The position numbers and the translations under genes are program-made. A stretch of DNA of 64,000 bases from a virus. Below are positions 46,141 through 54,321 of the stretch, piece by piece. The notes under the pieces were generated by a model. It was not told the origin of the DNA, did not search any database, and was given only the letters and a program-made list of their open reading frames with translations. The stretch's first letter is position 1. Each line of letters starts with the position of its first letter. The stretch is from the IMG/VR virus record IMGVR_UViG_3300035670_000172, positions 1-64,000 of that record; one strand, given 5' to 3'.

Positions 46141-46524
46141 TTACTCTGCCAGTAAGAAGCTTGCAATATCTTCTACCGACATATCAAACTTTCCAAACTG
46201 CTCTTCGTGCTGGGAAAGGATTTCAACAAGATCGCCCTTCTTAACCGTTTTGGGGTCAAGAGGAATTTCTTTTGTTGGCGATGTCTTACCAGAGCCAGAT
46301 GTTGGGGCTGATGCTGATCCACCTGTTGGAACACCACTAACCTTCTTTTCTGGATCAAGCGGGACTTCGTTGATCATTCCCTTGATAATATTAACCTGTG
46401 AGTCGTGCCAAGCGGCAGCCTTAATGTGATCTTGCATCTGCTCAGCTGCTGATTTTGCAGCAGTTTCATGCCAAGACTTCATTGCGTTATGGTCAGAAAC
46501 CATCTTTTTCATATTGTCTTTCAT
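46141..46524 (-). CDS. hypothetical protein with helical ends (127 aa)
   Basis: MKDNMKKMVSDHNAMKSWHE is a His-rich helix. Then a Gly/Ser/Pro linker (VPTGGSASAPTSGSGKTSPT), then VKKGDLVEILSQHEEQFGKF. A two-domain linker protein with no known family. GGAGAGTT SD. Confidence 0.7.
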   Translation of the reverse strand: MKDNMKKMVSDHNAMKSWHETAAKSAAEQMQDHIKAAAWHDSQVNIIKGMINEVPLDPEKKVSGVPTGGSASAPTSGSGKTSPTKEIPLDPKTVKKGDLVEILSQHEEQFGKFDMSVEDIASFLLAE

Positions 46525-46584
46525 AACTCTCCTTATATCAAAGATATGCTTAATAGCATATCATATTTACCATTCAATGGTATA

Positions 46585-47364
46585 TTACTCACCCATCCTA
46601 TCGTTTTCTTTATCTTCTACCTCAACAACTCCGTCAGGAATAATAGCAAACCTGCACATGCCTTCGTCCTCAACTTTTTGAGCGATAATCATACACACTC
46701 CGTTTTTTTCATATAAAACACAGTTTGCACATTTTACACCAATGTCCTTGACATCGTTTTCTTCGGCACTTTCGTAACCAGCCCAAATGCCAGTTTCATC
46801 TTCATTAAACTTTCCAAACTTCCTAGCGATTGTTACTAGAGCATCAGCAAGCGCCGCCTCTTCTTCCGCCAGGTCCTCGGCAATTTTTGAAATATCAAAT
46901 GCTTTATTCACTGTTCTATAACCTCCACCTCTTTTTTTATATTCACGAACCAGCCATGCATTTGCATAGGCAGATGGATATACATCAAACTTAGCTTTTG
47001 CTTCAGCTTTAACCCTTGCATACAGAGCTGGGTTGGTTGGGACATTTCTTGTTGCTTTTTCAACATCTGTTGAAACATTAATCGGTTTTTTATCCTCTCT
47101 ACTTTGAGTGGACTCCGCCCTGCGCTTTCTTTGAACAGCAGAACGAATTTGTTCTGGTGTCATTTGTGCGGCACGAGCAGCTGGGACACACTTTGGGTAT
47201 TTGCCAGACTCAGCATCTGCTCTCCCACAGGGCTCAAAACCACCACCAGCTTTCGGTCTTGAAATATCAACCCATTTTTCCTTAAACCAATCTTTTAAAG
47301 ATTTAATTGCATATTCAACATCTTCCTCTGTCAGGCTGTTTTGAGGTTCTTGATTCGTTGACAT
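46585..47364 (-). CDS. DUF5872-like phage protein (259 aa)
   Basis: KEKWVDISRPKAGGGFEPCG ... YPKCVPAARAAQM near residues 28-66 and NPALYARVKAEAKAKFDVYP ... WLVREYKKRGGGY near 112-149 match a family widespread in large phages, also seen as inserts in capsid-protease genes. The C-terminal CANCVLYEKNGVCMIIAQK adds a Cys-rich domain. TAAAAT lies 8 nt before the ATG, so the mRNA may be leaderless. Confidence 0.78.
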   Translation of the reverse strand: MSTNQEPQNSLTEEDVEYAIKSLKDWFKEKWVDISRPKAGGGFEPCGRADAESGKYPKCVPAARAAQMTPEQIRSAVQRKRRAESTQSREDKKPINVSTDVEKATRNVPTNPALYARVKAEAKAKFDVYPSAYANAWLVREYKKRGGGYRTVNKAFDISKIAEDLAEEEAALADALVTIARKFGKFNEDETGIWAGYESAEENDVKDIGVKCANCVLYEKNGVCMIIAQKVEDEGMCRFAIIPDGVVEVEDKENDRMGE

Positions 47365-47383
47365 AATCTATAATTTTATCACA

Positions 47384-47671
47384 TTATTGGTAAATTGAAT
47401 AAAGCTCTTCCTTGGTCCACCTTTGGACTGGCATTTGTATATCTTTAAAATAAAAAAATGCATCTTCCGATGTATAGTATATGCGAGCATAGGCTTGTAG
47501 TGCACCTTCGTCATACGCAGGACAGTTAGGGTTTTTATCTAAATATAAAGCTTTGTATTGATACACATCCTCACCCCAATGAATAGCATTAACTGGCACA
47601 AGCTTCCAGTTGCAGTATGGGCATAATTTTTCTGGATATGGGAAATCTTTTTTTATACCACCTAATATCAT
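47384..47671 (-). CDS. hypothetical zinc-knuckle protein (95 aa)
   Basis: LCPYCNWKLVPVNAIHWGED near residue 16 gives C-x2-C, and NPNCPAYDEG another Cys. Tyr-rich C-terminal half. Abuts the next gene. Confidence 0.68.
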   Translation of the reverse strand: MILGGIKKDFPYPEKLCPYCNWKLVPVNAIHWGEDVYQYKALYLDKNPNCPAYDEGALQAYARIYYTSEDAFFYFKDIQMPVQRWTKEELYSIYQ

Positions 47672-47937
47672 TAAAAACCATCTTCTTTTTCGTTGTCATC
47701 TTTATCAAATGTTCTTTGAAGTAAGAATGCAATTATGTGATCAACACTTTTATGAGCTATTTCTACTCCATCCATTAGACAGTTTAACTCATCAAGAGAC
47801 ATTGGATAATCTTCCTCTGGGCTTTGAATAAAGAATGCAGGGACAAAGCTGTTTTCAAAAGGAACTGCTTTAATTACTATAGACAGGCTCTCAATGTCTT
47901 CTAGGTTTTCCTCACCGTTGTAAGGTATAATTCTCAT
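47671..47937 (-). CDS. hypothetical acidic protein (88 aa)
   Basis: MRIIPYNGEENLEDIESLSI start; PMSLDELNCLMDGVEIAHKS is its helical core. Overlaps both neighbours. Function unknown. Confidence 0.66.
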   Translation of the reverse strand: MRIIPYNGEENLEDIESLSIVIKAVPFENSFVPAFFIQSPEEDYPMSLDELNCLMDGVEIAHKSVDHIIAFLLQRTFDKDDNEKEDGF

Positions 47938-48319
47938 CGCAATCTATTCCTTTTTCTGTAACAATTGTAATATTTTTGTAAGACAATATCATACTTTTCA
48001 AAAGCTTACGCAGCAAACTTCCTTCTTCATTTTTTTCTTTACCAAAAAAAAGAACTATTTCATAATCATCAATTTCTTTTTTAAAAAACATTTTGTAATG
48101 TTTATCTTTAATAATATTTACTTTTTTATTTAATTGCATTTTAACCCACAACTGAACAAATCTAGAAGTTGTTGCTGGGCATATATATATATAAACCTGG
48201 GATTCGGACAGTTTAGAAATAAATTGTGTTATGTATGGATATGGAAAACCAGTGTCACTTAGTATTAAAACTTTTTTTTGTTTTAAAAATGAAAAATCAA
48301 TTTCATCTATTTGAAACAT
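47912..48319 (-). CDS. hypothetical Rossmann-like protein (135 aa)
   Basis: Start ATG at 48319 (MFQIDEIDFSFLKQKKVLIL). The alternation of strands (KKVLILSDTGFPY, QVYIYICPATT, YEIVLFFGKEK, NITIVTEKG) suggests an alpha/beta sandwich. No active-site motif found. Confidence 0.66.
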   Translation of the reverse strand: MFQIDEIDFSFLKQKKVLILSDTGFPYPYITQFISKLSESQVYIYICPATTSRFVQLWVKMQLNKKVNIIKDKHYKMFFKKEIDDYEIVLFFGKEKNEEGSLLRKLLKSMILSYKNITIVTEKGIDCDENYTLQR

Positions 48320-48494
48320 TGTTATTTGTATTCCTGTACTTATGAAGTACAACAAACATACTAGATACTAACGAAAACAATAAGGCTGACCCCCAGCCAA
48401 TGTTATGATCAAAACCCCAATCAATAGCTGTTTTAATACAGAGGGCGTTTAAAAACATATAAGTCATATACAATAAAAAAGCAGCAAACATCAT
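48303..48494 (-). CDS. small two-helix membrane protein (63 aa)
   Basis: Hydrophobic segments FAAFLLYMTYMFLNALCI and GWGSALLFSLVSSMFVVL. First gene of its leftward unit, divergent from 48708. Confidence 0.65.
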   Translation of the reverse strand: MMFAAFLLYMTYMFLNALCIKTAIDWGFDHNIGWGSALLFSLVSSMFVVLHKYRNTNNNVSNR

Positions 48495-48707
48495 GGTTAC
48501 ATCATCTCACATTTTTTAAGAAAAATCTCGTCTTTCAAAAAAAAGTAGAAACTATTGAATTCCCCAGAATTTTTTGATATGCTTCGCATGCAAAGCGAGC
48601 GATAGTACTTGGTATACAAAGCATACTGCTTATACTTATACACAATAAGTATATTGGTATACTTAGCATACAGGTTGCAATAATAGCGAAAGTGATATAA
48701 TTACACT
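48495..48707. promoter_or_regulatory. divergent regulatory region with repeated GGTATAC..AGCATAC
   Basis: TTGGTATACAAAGCATAC (about 48610) and TTGGTATACTTAGCATAC (about 48654) are near-identical direct repeats about 45 bp apart, each a partial palindrome: likely operator sites. TATAAT (48696-48701) sits 6 nt before the ATG at 48708, giving a leaderless transcript. Confidence 0.65.
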
Positions 48708-48953
48708 ATGAAAATTATCGGTATTGTTGAATCTGATGACTATAGCGGTGCGGCGATAATTGACGCAGATTACATCTCGGTAATCCAAATGAACGGTTAT
48801 TGGATGGCGGCTTCAAAATGCATGTTTAGTCACATGCCAGTTACTTGTGAAATTTCTAAAGAAGCGGCTGATAAGTTTGTAGAAAATGGTGTAAAATATT
48901 TAGACTTTGATGCCAATACAAATCCTACAAAAAAAACTAAAAAAAGCAAGTAA
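48708..48953 (+). CDS. hypothetical protein (81 aa)
   Basis: MKIIGIVESDDYSGAAIIDA start, leaderless. Small beta-rich core (YISVIQMNGYWMAASKCMF) and a Lys/Thr tail (PTKKTKKSK). Unknown function; precedes a glycosyltransferase by 6 nt. Confidence 0.72.
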   Translation: MKIIGIVESDDYSGAAIIDADYISVIQMNGYWMAASKCMFSHMPVTCEISKEAADKFVENGVKYLDFDANTNPTKKTKKSK

Positions 48954-48959
48954 CATTTT

Positions 48960-49973
48960 ATGAAAAAAATAAGCTGGTTTAGCCCTGGTAGTGTTGATGT
49001 AAGCGGTATGCCTTGGTATAGTCAAGGCTACAGTAATGCTGCTTTAAATGTCATTAACTCATTAATGCAAAAAGATATTGGTGTCTTCTACAATAGAAAT
49101 GAAATTCCATTTCATATTAATTTTTGCCAGCCTCATTATTATCAAATGCAGAATCTATATAAGGTTGGTTACACACCTTGGGAGTCAACAAAGATTCCAG
49201 TAGGTTGGTATCACAACATGCAGAAGATGGATGAGATATGGGCAACATCAAATTTTGTAAAAGATGTGTATGTTAAAAACAATGTTCATCACAATATTCA
49301 TGTAATACCTCACGGCATCTCGGATGACTTTAAAATAGTAGATAGAGAAGTTACAAAAACATTTAATTTCCTTCATGTTGGCGGAGATTCAAAAAGAAAA
49401 AATGCGCAGATGGTGGTTGATGCTTTTCTTGAACTATATGAAGACAATATGGACTTTAAGCTTGTATTAAAATACAATGGTTTTTGCCAAGCTGAAGTTT
49501 ACATTGATAATAATTTGGTACCAGCAACTCAACATCCTCAGATAGTTGGGATACCAGAAAACTTAAGCACAGAAGACCTAGTTAAGCTTTATCATAAATG
49601 TCACTGCCTTGTTTACCCAACAAGTGGTGAAGGTTTTGGAATGATTCCATTTGAAGCAATCTGTACAGGTATGCCGACAATTGTAACAGATGCAACTGGC
49701 TGTAGTGATTTTGCAAAATATTCAATACCTTTGTCATGTAGGATGGATAATGCTGAGTGGAATAATCACCAATATGGTGAAGACACTGGCATGTGGGCAT
49801 ATCCAGATATGGACCAGCTTATGGATCTTATGACTCATGTTGTTTCTGAATACGATGAGTTTAAGAAATATACGATGCAGTCTGCAAGGATATTGCATAA
49901 TGAGCATTCTTGGTCAAACATTGCAGACAAAATTATTGAAAGAATTTCTTTTTACGAAAATAATTTTTCTTAG
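48960..49973 (+). CDS. GT4-type glycosyltransferase
   Basis: Third GT-B enzyme of the window. VGYTPWESTKIPVGWYHNMQ and MDEIWATSNFVKDVYV parallel the gene at 9227. FNFLHVGGDSKRKNAQMVVD opens the donor domain, and YPTSGEGFGMIPFEAICTG near residue 218 is the nucleotide-sugar site. DATGCSDFAKYSIPL follows. Its position just upstream of nrdJ and the virion genes separates it from the other two. Confidence 0.86.
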   Translation: MKKISWFSPGSVDVSGMPWYSQGYSNAALNVINSLMQKDIGVFYNRNEIPFHINFCQPHYYQMQNLYKVGYTPWESTKIPVGWYHNMQKMDEIWATSNFVKDVYVKNNVHHNIHVIPHGISDDFKIVDREVTKTFNFLHVGGDSKRKNAQMVVDAFLELYEDNMDFKLVLKYNGFCQAEVYIDNNLVPATQHPQIVGIPENLSTEDLVKLYHKCHCLVYPTSGEGFGMIPFEAICTGMPTIVTDATGCSDFAKYSIPLSCRMDNAEWNNHQYGEDTGMWAYPDMDQLMDLMTHVVSEYDEFKKYTMQSARILHNEHSWSNIADKIIERISFYENNFS

Positions 49974-50047
49974 ACCTAAGTATCTTTAGTTGCTACGACT
50001 AGATCCACAGGGTAAGATGGTTCTTCTTACTTTCGGAGGTATGTCAA
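49974..50047 (+). promoter_or_regulatory. nrdJ leader
   Basis: 74 bp with short hairpins TAGT/ACTA (near 49988-50002) and GTAAGA/TCTTAC (near 50012-50031), then CGGAGG before the ATG. I looked for a cobalamin riboswitch because the gene is B12-dependent; the leader is too short and lacks the B12 box. Confidence 0.4.
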
Positions 50048-51976
50048 ATGTCAGTTTTAACATCAGATTTTATTAATAGCTATAGTTCAAAAACACCACC
50101 TTGGGGTTTTGGAGGTCTTGGCGAAGTTGTTTATTTAAGAACATATAGTAGAAAAATTGATGGAACTGATAAATCAGAAACTTGGGTTGAAACTATTAAA
50201 AGAATTATTGATGGAGCAGTTGAAATTGGAGTTCCATTTAGTCAAGCAGAAGCGGAATCTTTGTTTGACCACATGTTTAATCTCAGATGCTCAGTCTCAG
50301 GCAGAGCCCTTTGGCAGCTTGGTACGCCTCTTGTAAAGAAGTTTTCAGGAACTTCTCTTAACAATTGTTTTTTTACAAACATTGAGAAAATTGAAGACTT
50401 TGAGCTTTTGTTTGATTATCTAATGCTTGGTGGTGGAGTTGGCTTCTCTGTTGAGCGTTCAAAGATTCATGATCTACCAAAAGTCAAAAAAGTAGATCAC
50501 ATTACCGCTGAAAAAACAAACGATGCTGATTTCATCGTTCCTGATTCAAGACAGGGTTGGAGAGAATTGCTTCATAAAGTGCTTGAGTCTTACTTTGTAA
50601 CTGGTAAATCTTTTACATACTCAACTTTGTTGATTCGTGAGTTTGGAACACCACTTAAGACATTTGGTGGTACAGCTTCTGGATCTGGCGCACTCGTAGA
50701 TGGCATTGCAGACATATCTAAAGTTTTAGATCAAAGAGTTGGGAAGAAACTTCGTTCAATTGATGTTCTTGATATTTGCAACATTATTGGTAGAATTGTT
50801 GTATCTGGTTCATCACGCAGATCTGCGCAAATTGCAATCGGAGATCCTGACGACATGTTGTTTATCAGAGCCAAGAATTGGGGTAGTGGTAATATTCCCG
50901 CTTGGCGAGCAAACTCAAACAACTCTATCTATGCCGACTCTTACGATGAGATTGTCTCGGAATTCTGGAAGGGATATGACGGAACTGGCGAGCCATACGG
51001 TTTGTTAAACAGAAAACTTGCCAGAACACACGGAAGGCTCGGTGAGAAATCCCCAGATCCAACCATTGAAGGATTCAATCCTTGCGCAGAGATTGCGCTC
51101 GCTGATGGTGAATCATGTAACCTTGCAACAATTTTTTTACCAAACATTGAGTCACTAGCACAACTATTAGAAATTTCAAGACTTCTTTATATGGTGCAAA
51201 AACAAATTACAAGGCTTTCATATCCATACGAGAAGACAAATACTATTGTTCACAAGAATGGTCGCCTTGGTCAATCTGTGACTGGGATCTTGCAGTGCTC
51301 AGATGTGCAAATTGGTTGGTTAAAAACGGCTTACGAATATTTGAAAGAATACGATAAGAGCTACAGTGAAGAGCATGGCTGGAACCCATCGGTAAGGCTT
51401 ACAACTGTTCAACCTTCTGGGACACTATCTCTGCTCCCAGGAGTAACACCTGGAATTCACCCAGCTTTTGCTCAGTACTATATTCGCAGAGTTCGCTTTA
51501 GCTCAGTTGACCCACTTGTTGACGCATGCAGAAAGCGTGGTTATAAAGTCACTTGGGATATGGGGTTGGATGGCAGAGAGGATCACAGCAGATATGTCGT
51601 TGAGTTCCCATGTAAATCCCCAGAGGGTGCTGTGTTGGCAGCAAACATGACTGCTATTGAACAGCTTGAGTGGGTTAAGAAAATGCAAACTGAATGGGCA
51701 GACAATGCTGTGTCCGTAACAGTGTATTATCGCAAAGAAGAGCTCCCTGCAATTCAGGAATGGCTGGCAAAGAATTATGACAAGAGCGTTAAGTCTGTAT
51801 CATTTCTTCTACATGTAGACCACAACTTTCCTTTGCCCCCTTACGAGGAAATTACAAAAGATGAATATGACAAAACACTGTCAAAACTCAACCTTTCTGT
51901 ACCTCTGCAGCAAATTTCAACCGACTTGTCTATTGAAATGGATGATTGCGCTACTGGCGCATGCCCAGTCCGCTAA
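50048..51976 (+). CDS. nrdJ: adenosylcobalamin-dependent (class II) ribonucleotide reductase
   Basis: Reduces ribonucleotides to deoxyribonucleotides for phage DNA synthesis, using B12 instead of a metal centre or O2. The layout resembles the monomeric triphosphate reductase type. SGTSLNNCFFTNIEKIEDFE gives the N-terminal active-site Cys. FNPCAEIALADGESCNLATI near residue 346 carries the radical Cys, Glu and the second redox Cys. The C-terminal CATGACPVR is the thioredoxin-reducible Cys pair. 642 aa, apparently full length and without an intein. The phage must draw B12 from its host. Confidence 0.93.
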   Translation: MSVLTSDFINSYSSKTPPWGFGGLGEVVYLRTYSRKIDGTDKSETWVETIKRIIDGAVEIGVPFSQAEAESLFDHMFNLRCSVSGRALWQLGTPLVKKFSGTSLNNCFFTNIEKIEDFELLFDYLMLGGGVGFSVERSKIHDLPKVKKVDHITAEKTNDADFIVPDSRQGWRELLHKVLESYFVTGKSFTYSTLLIREFGTPLKTFGGTASGSGALVDGIADISKVLDQRVGKKLRSIDVLDICNIIGRIVVSGSSRRSAQIAIGDPDDMLFIRAKNWGSGNIPAWRANSNNSIYADSYDEIVSEFWKGYDGTGEPYGLLNRKLARTHGRLGEKSPDPTIEGFNPCAEIALADGESCNLATIFLPNIESLAQLLEISRLLYMVQKQITRLSYPYEKTNTIVHKNGRLGQSVTGILQCSDVQIGWLKTAYEYLKEYDKSYSEEHGWNPSVRLTTVQPSGTLSLLPGVTPGIHPAFAQYYIRRVRFSSVDPLVDACRKRGYKVTWDMGLDGREDHSRYVVEFPCKSPEGAVLAANMTAIEQLEWVKKMQTEWADNAVSVTVYYRKEELPAIQEWLAKNYDKSVKSVSFLLHVDHNFPLPPYEEITKDEYDKTLSKLNLSVPLQQISTDLSIEMDDCATGACPVR

Positions 51977-52014
51977 TATCTGAACCATCTGTGTTAGTTT
52001 TATAACAAAACTAG

Positions 52015-52030
52015 TGTATAATTGAACACA
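52015..52030 (+). promoter_or_regulatory. -10 box for a leaderless mRNA
   Basis: TATAAT (in GTGTATAATTG) lies 7 nt before the ATG at 52030, with no SD. The preceding TTAGTTTT/AAAACTA hairpin may end nrdJ transcription. Confidence 0.6.
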
Positions 52031-52377
52031 TGTCGTCAAATATTGTTAAGGATAAAAACCTTTGGGTCCCTGAGCGTGCTTATGGTGTATGTGTTTATTT
52101 TACTTCAAAAGATGAAGCTTTGTTAGATAGCGATGGCGGTGTTTTGTGCGCTGAAGGTTATATGCACGATTTAGATATTGAAAAAAGAGTTCTTGAAGCT
52201 GGTCGCTATTGGTCTGGAGATGCAGACGGTATTGTTAAATGGATAGCTGGAGCCAGAAAGGTTTCATCGTCAGAAAGAGATGATCAACAAGAAAGGTTGA
52301 ATGATGGATTAGTTGCTGATCCATTTGAAGACATGTATGACGATCACTTTTCAAATAGGAGTAACAATGGAAAATAA
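52030..52377 (+). CDS. conserved phage protein before the portal gene (115 aa)
   Basis: NLWVPERAYGVCVYFTSKDE, LLDSDGGVLCAEGYMHD, and WIAGARKVSSSERDDQQERL match a small protein often found next to portal genes. Overlaps the portal gene by 11 nt. Possibly a head-assembly helper. Confidence 0.75.
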   Translation: MSSNIVKDKNLWVPERAYGVCVYFTSKDEALLDSDGGVLCAEGYMHDLDIEKRVLEAGRYWSGDADGIVKWIAGARKVSSSERDDQQERLNDGLVADPFEDMYDDHFSNRSNNGK

Positions 52378-54028
52378 AACAGAATTGGTTGAGGAAAGAA
52401 TTCTTCTAGATGAAGAGATAGATGATATATCGTACATGGGGTTTACAACCAAAGTTGAGGCAACGGATCCTTTTAACCTGGTAAAGATAGATAGCCTTTC
52501 TCCAAAAATGAAAAGAAAGGCAATGCGCCTTCAGAAAAAACATGAAGGTGAAGATGGAACCGCATCTAAGTATGTTGACCCAGAAGTTGTAAGTGGTTAT
52601 TCGCTTTATGACATTGTAAACCCACCATACGATCTTGACACCTTGGCTGGTCTTTATGATCAAAGCGCAATTCATTACGCAGCAATTAATGCAAGAGTTA
52701 TGAACACCGTTGGTCTTGGCTATGAGTTCACTGAAACGCTAAAAGCAAAAAGAAGGATTGAAAAATCTCAGGGTAGTGAAGATAAATTAATTAGGCTGCG
52801 TCAGCAGTATCAAGATTTGAAAGAAGGTCTTGATGAAACATTTGAAAATTTAAATATTGAAGAAACACTTATTGAAACATTAGTTCGTGTTTGGCAAGAT
52901 GTTTTAACAGTAGGTAATGGGTATCTAGAGGTTGGTAGAAACAATTCTGGAAAAATTGGTTACATTGGTCATGTACCAGCAACACTTGTTCGTGTAAGAA
53001 GGAAGCGAGATGGTTATGTTCAGATTGCAAAAACAAATAAAATTCAAGCTGTGTTCTTTAGGCAGTTTCAAGACACAGAAACTCAGGATCCAATTAATAG
53101 CGATCCAAAACCAAATGAACTAATTCATTTCAAAATCTATTCACCAAATAACACATACTATGGAATCCCATCAGCTGTGTCAGCAGCTGCTGCAATTGTT
53201 GGTGATAAATTTGCAAAAGAATATAATATTGATTATTTTGAAAATAAAGCAATTCCTCGTTATGCAATTATTCTTAAAGGTGCAAAGCTTAGTAATAAAT
53301 CAAAACAAGAACTTATTAATTATTTTAGAAACGAAGTAAAAGGAAGGAATCACGGCACGCTCGTTATTCCAATTCCAGCGAGTCTTGGAACTGATACCGA
53401 CATTAAGTTTGAAAAGCTTGAGGCTGGAATTCAGGATTCATCGTTTGATAAGTACAGAAAATCAAACAGAGATGAAATTCTTGTTGCCAATAGAGTTCCT
53501 GCTCCAAAAGTTGGTGTGTACGATAATGCCAACTTAGCTGTCTCACGAGACGCAGACAAATCATTTAAGATGCAAGTGATTGGACCAGATCAGGCTGTTA
53601 TAGAAAAAAAATTAAACAGGATTGTTTCTGAGTTTACTGATCTAATGCAAATCAAACTTAAGAAAATTGACTTGGTTGATGAGGACATTCAATCAAGAAT
53701 CAACGATAGATATCTTCGTACAGAAGTTCTTACGCCAAACGAAGTTAGAGGTCAAATTGGACTTCCAGAAAGGTTTGATGGAGATGAAGTTTTGCCCTTC
53801 CCAACAAATGTTAAGAAAGAACAGAATGCAGCTGGTAAGCCTGGTCCAGGTGCTCCAGTTGGTAATTCTAATAACGCAGCATTTGAGCCGCCAAAATCAC
53901 CAACTGGTGATGGAGCAACTAGTGATCCAGTGGCAGATGGTGCTCAAGCCGAAAGAGGCGAAAATCAAGATTCTGGAGTGAACAACGATTCAACCAGTAA
54001 ATTTATTCAAGGAGAATACAATGAGTGA
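52367..54028 (+). CDS. portal protein
   Basis: Forms the dodecameric ring at one capsid vertex through which DNA enters. ATG at 52367 follows AATAGGAGTAACA; the frame is open further back in the preceding gene. Visible blocks: DLDTLAGLYDQSAIHYAAIN, LVRVWQDVLTVGNGYLEVGR near residue 175, and FKIYSPNNTYYGIPSAVSAA near 257. Then comes YNIDYFENKAIPRYAIIL, typical of PBSX/SPP1-type portals. The C-terminal 60 residues are low complexity (Pro, Gly, Asn). 553 aa. Confidence 0.88.
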   Translation: MENKTELVEERILLDEEIDDISYMGFTTKVEATDPFNLVKIDSLSPKMKRKAMRLQKKHEGEDGTASKYVDPEVVSGYSLYDIVNPPYDLDTLAGLYDQSAIHYAAINARVMNTVGLGYEFTETLKAKRRIEKSQGSEDKLIRLRQQYQDLKEGLDETFENLNIEETLIETLVRVWQDVLTVGNGYLEVGRNNSGKIGYIGHVPATLVRVRRKRDGYVQIAKTNKIQAVFFRQFQDTETQDPINSDPKPNELIHFKIYSPNNTYYGIPSAVSAAAAIVGDKFAKEYNIDYFENKAIPRYAIILKGAKLSNKSKQELINYFRNEVKGRNHGTLVIPIPASLGTDTDIKFEKLEAGIQDSSFDKYRKSNRDEILVANRVPAPKVGVYDNANLAVSRDADKSFKMQVIGPDQAVIEKKLNRIVSEFTDLMQIKLKKIDLVDEDIQSRINDRYLRTEVLTPNEVRGQIGLPERFDGDEVLPFPTNVKKEQNAAGKPGPGAPVGNSNNAAFEPPKSPTGDGATSDPVADGAQAERGENQDSGVNNDSTSKFIQGEYNE

Positions 54029-54272
54029 AAGTAGTTTGGTATATTCAAATAAAAATTTAGTGACAGCTGATGGTGCTGTAAACATTGGACAGCATACAAG
54101 CGAATTGTATGTTTATAACAAAGGTGCCAGTGATGTTGATATTAAACTGAATGGGCAATATACAATTTTGCTACCAGCAGAATCTACAGAGTATATTGAA
54201 ATTGATGGTGATTATACAACAATTGAGGTGCTTACAGCAGCTTCGGCGGTTGCTGTGTTCGCATTAGGCTGA
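54021..54272 (+). CDS. small virion-region protein (83 aa)
   Basis: Starts MSESSLVYSNKNLVTADGAV; all beta (ELYVYNKGASDVDIKLNGQY, EYIEIDGDYTTIEVLTAAS). Size and fold suggest a small decoration- or connector-like protein. Overlaps the portal gene. Confidence 0.7.
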   Translation: MSESSLVYSNKNLVTADGAVNIGQHTSELYVYNKGASDVDIKLNGQYTILLPAESTEYIEIDGDYTTIEVLTAASAVAVFALG

Positions 54273-54321
54273 TTTGCAGTATTGAGAAAAACAATATATG
54301 CTAGTAGGTCACGAGGCGTAA

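Noticed and set aside
49974-50047. Cobalamin riboswitch before nrdJ
   Set aside because: Only 74 bp are available and no B12-box or long-range pairing is visible.
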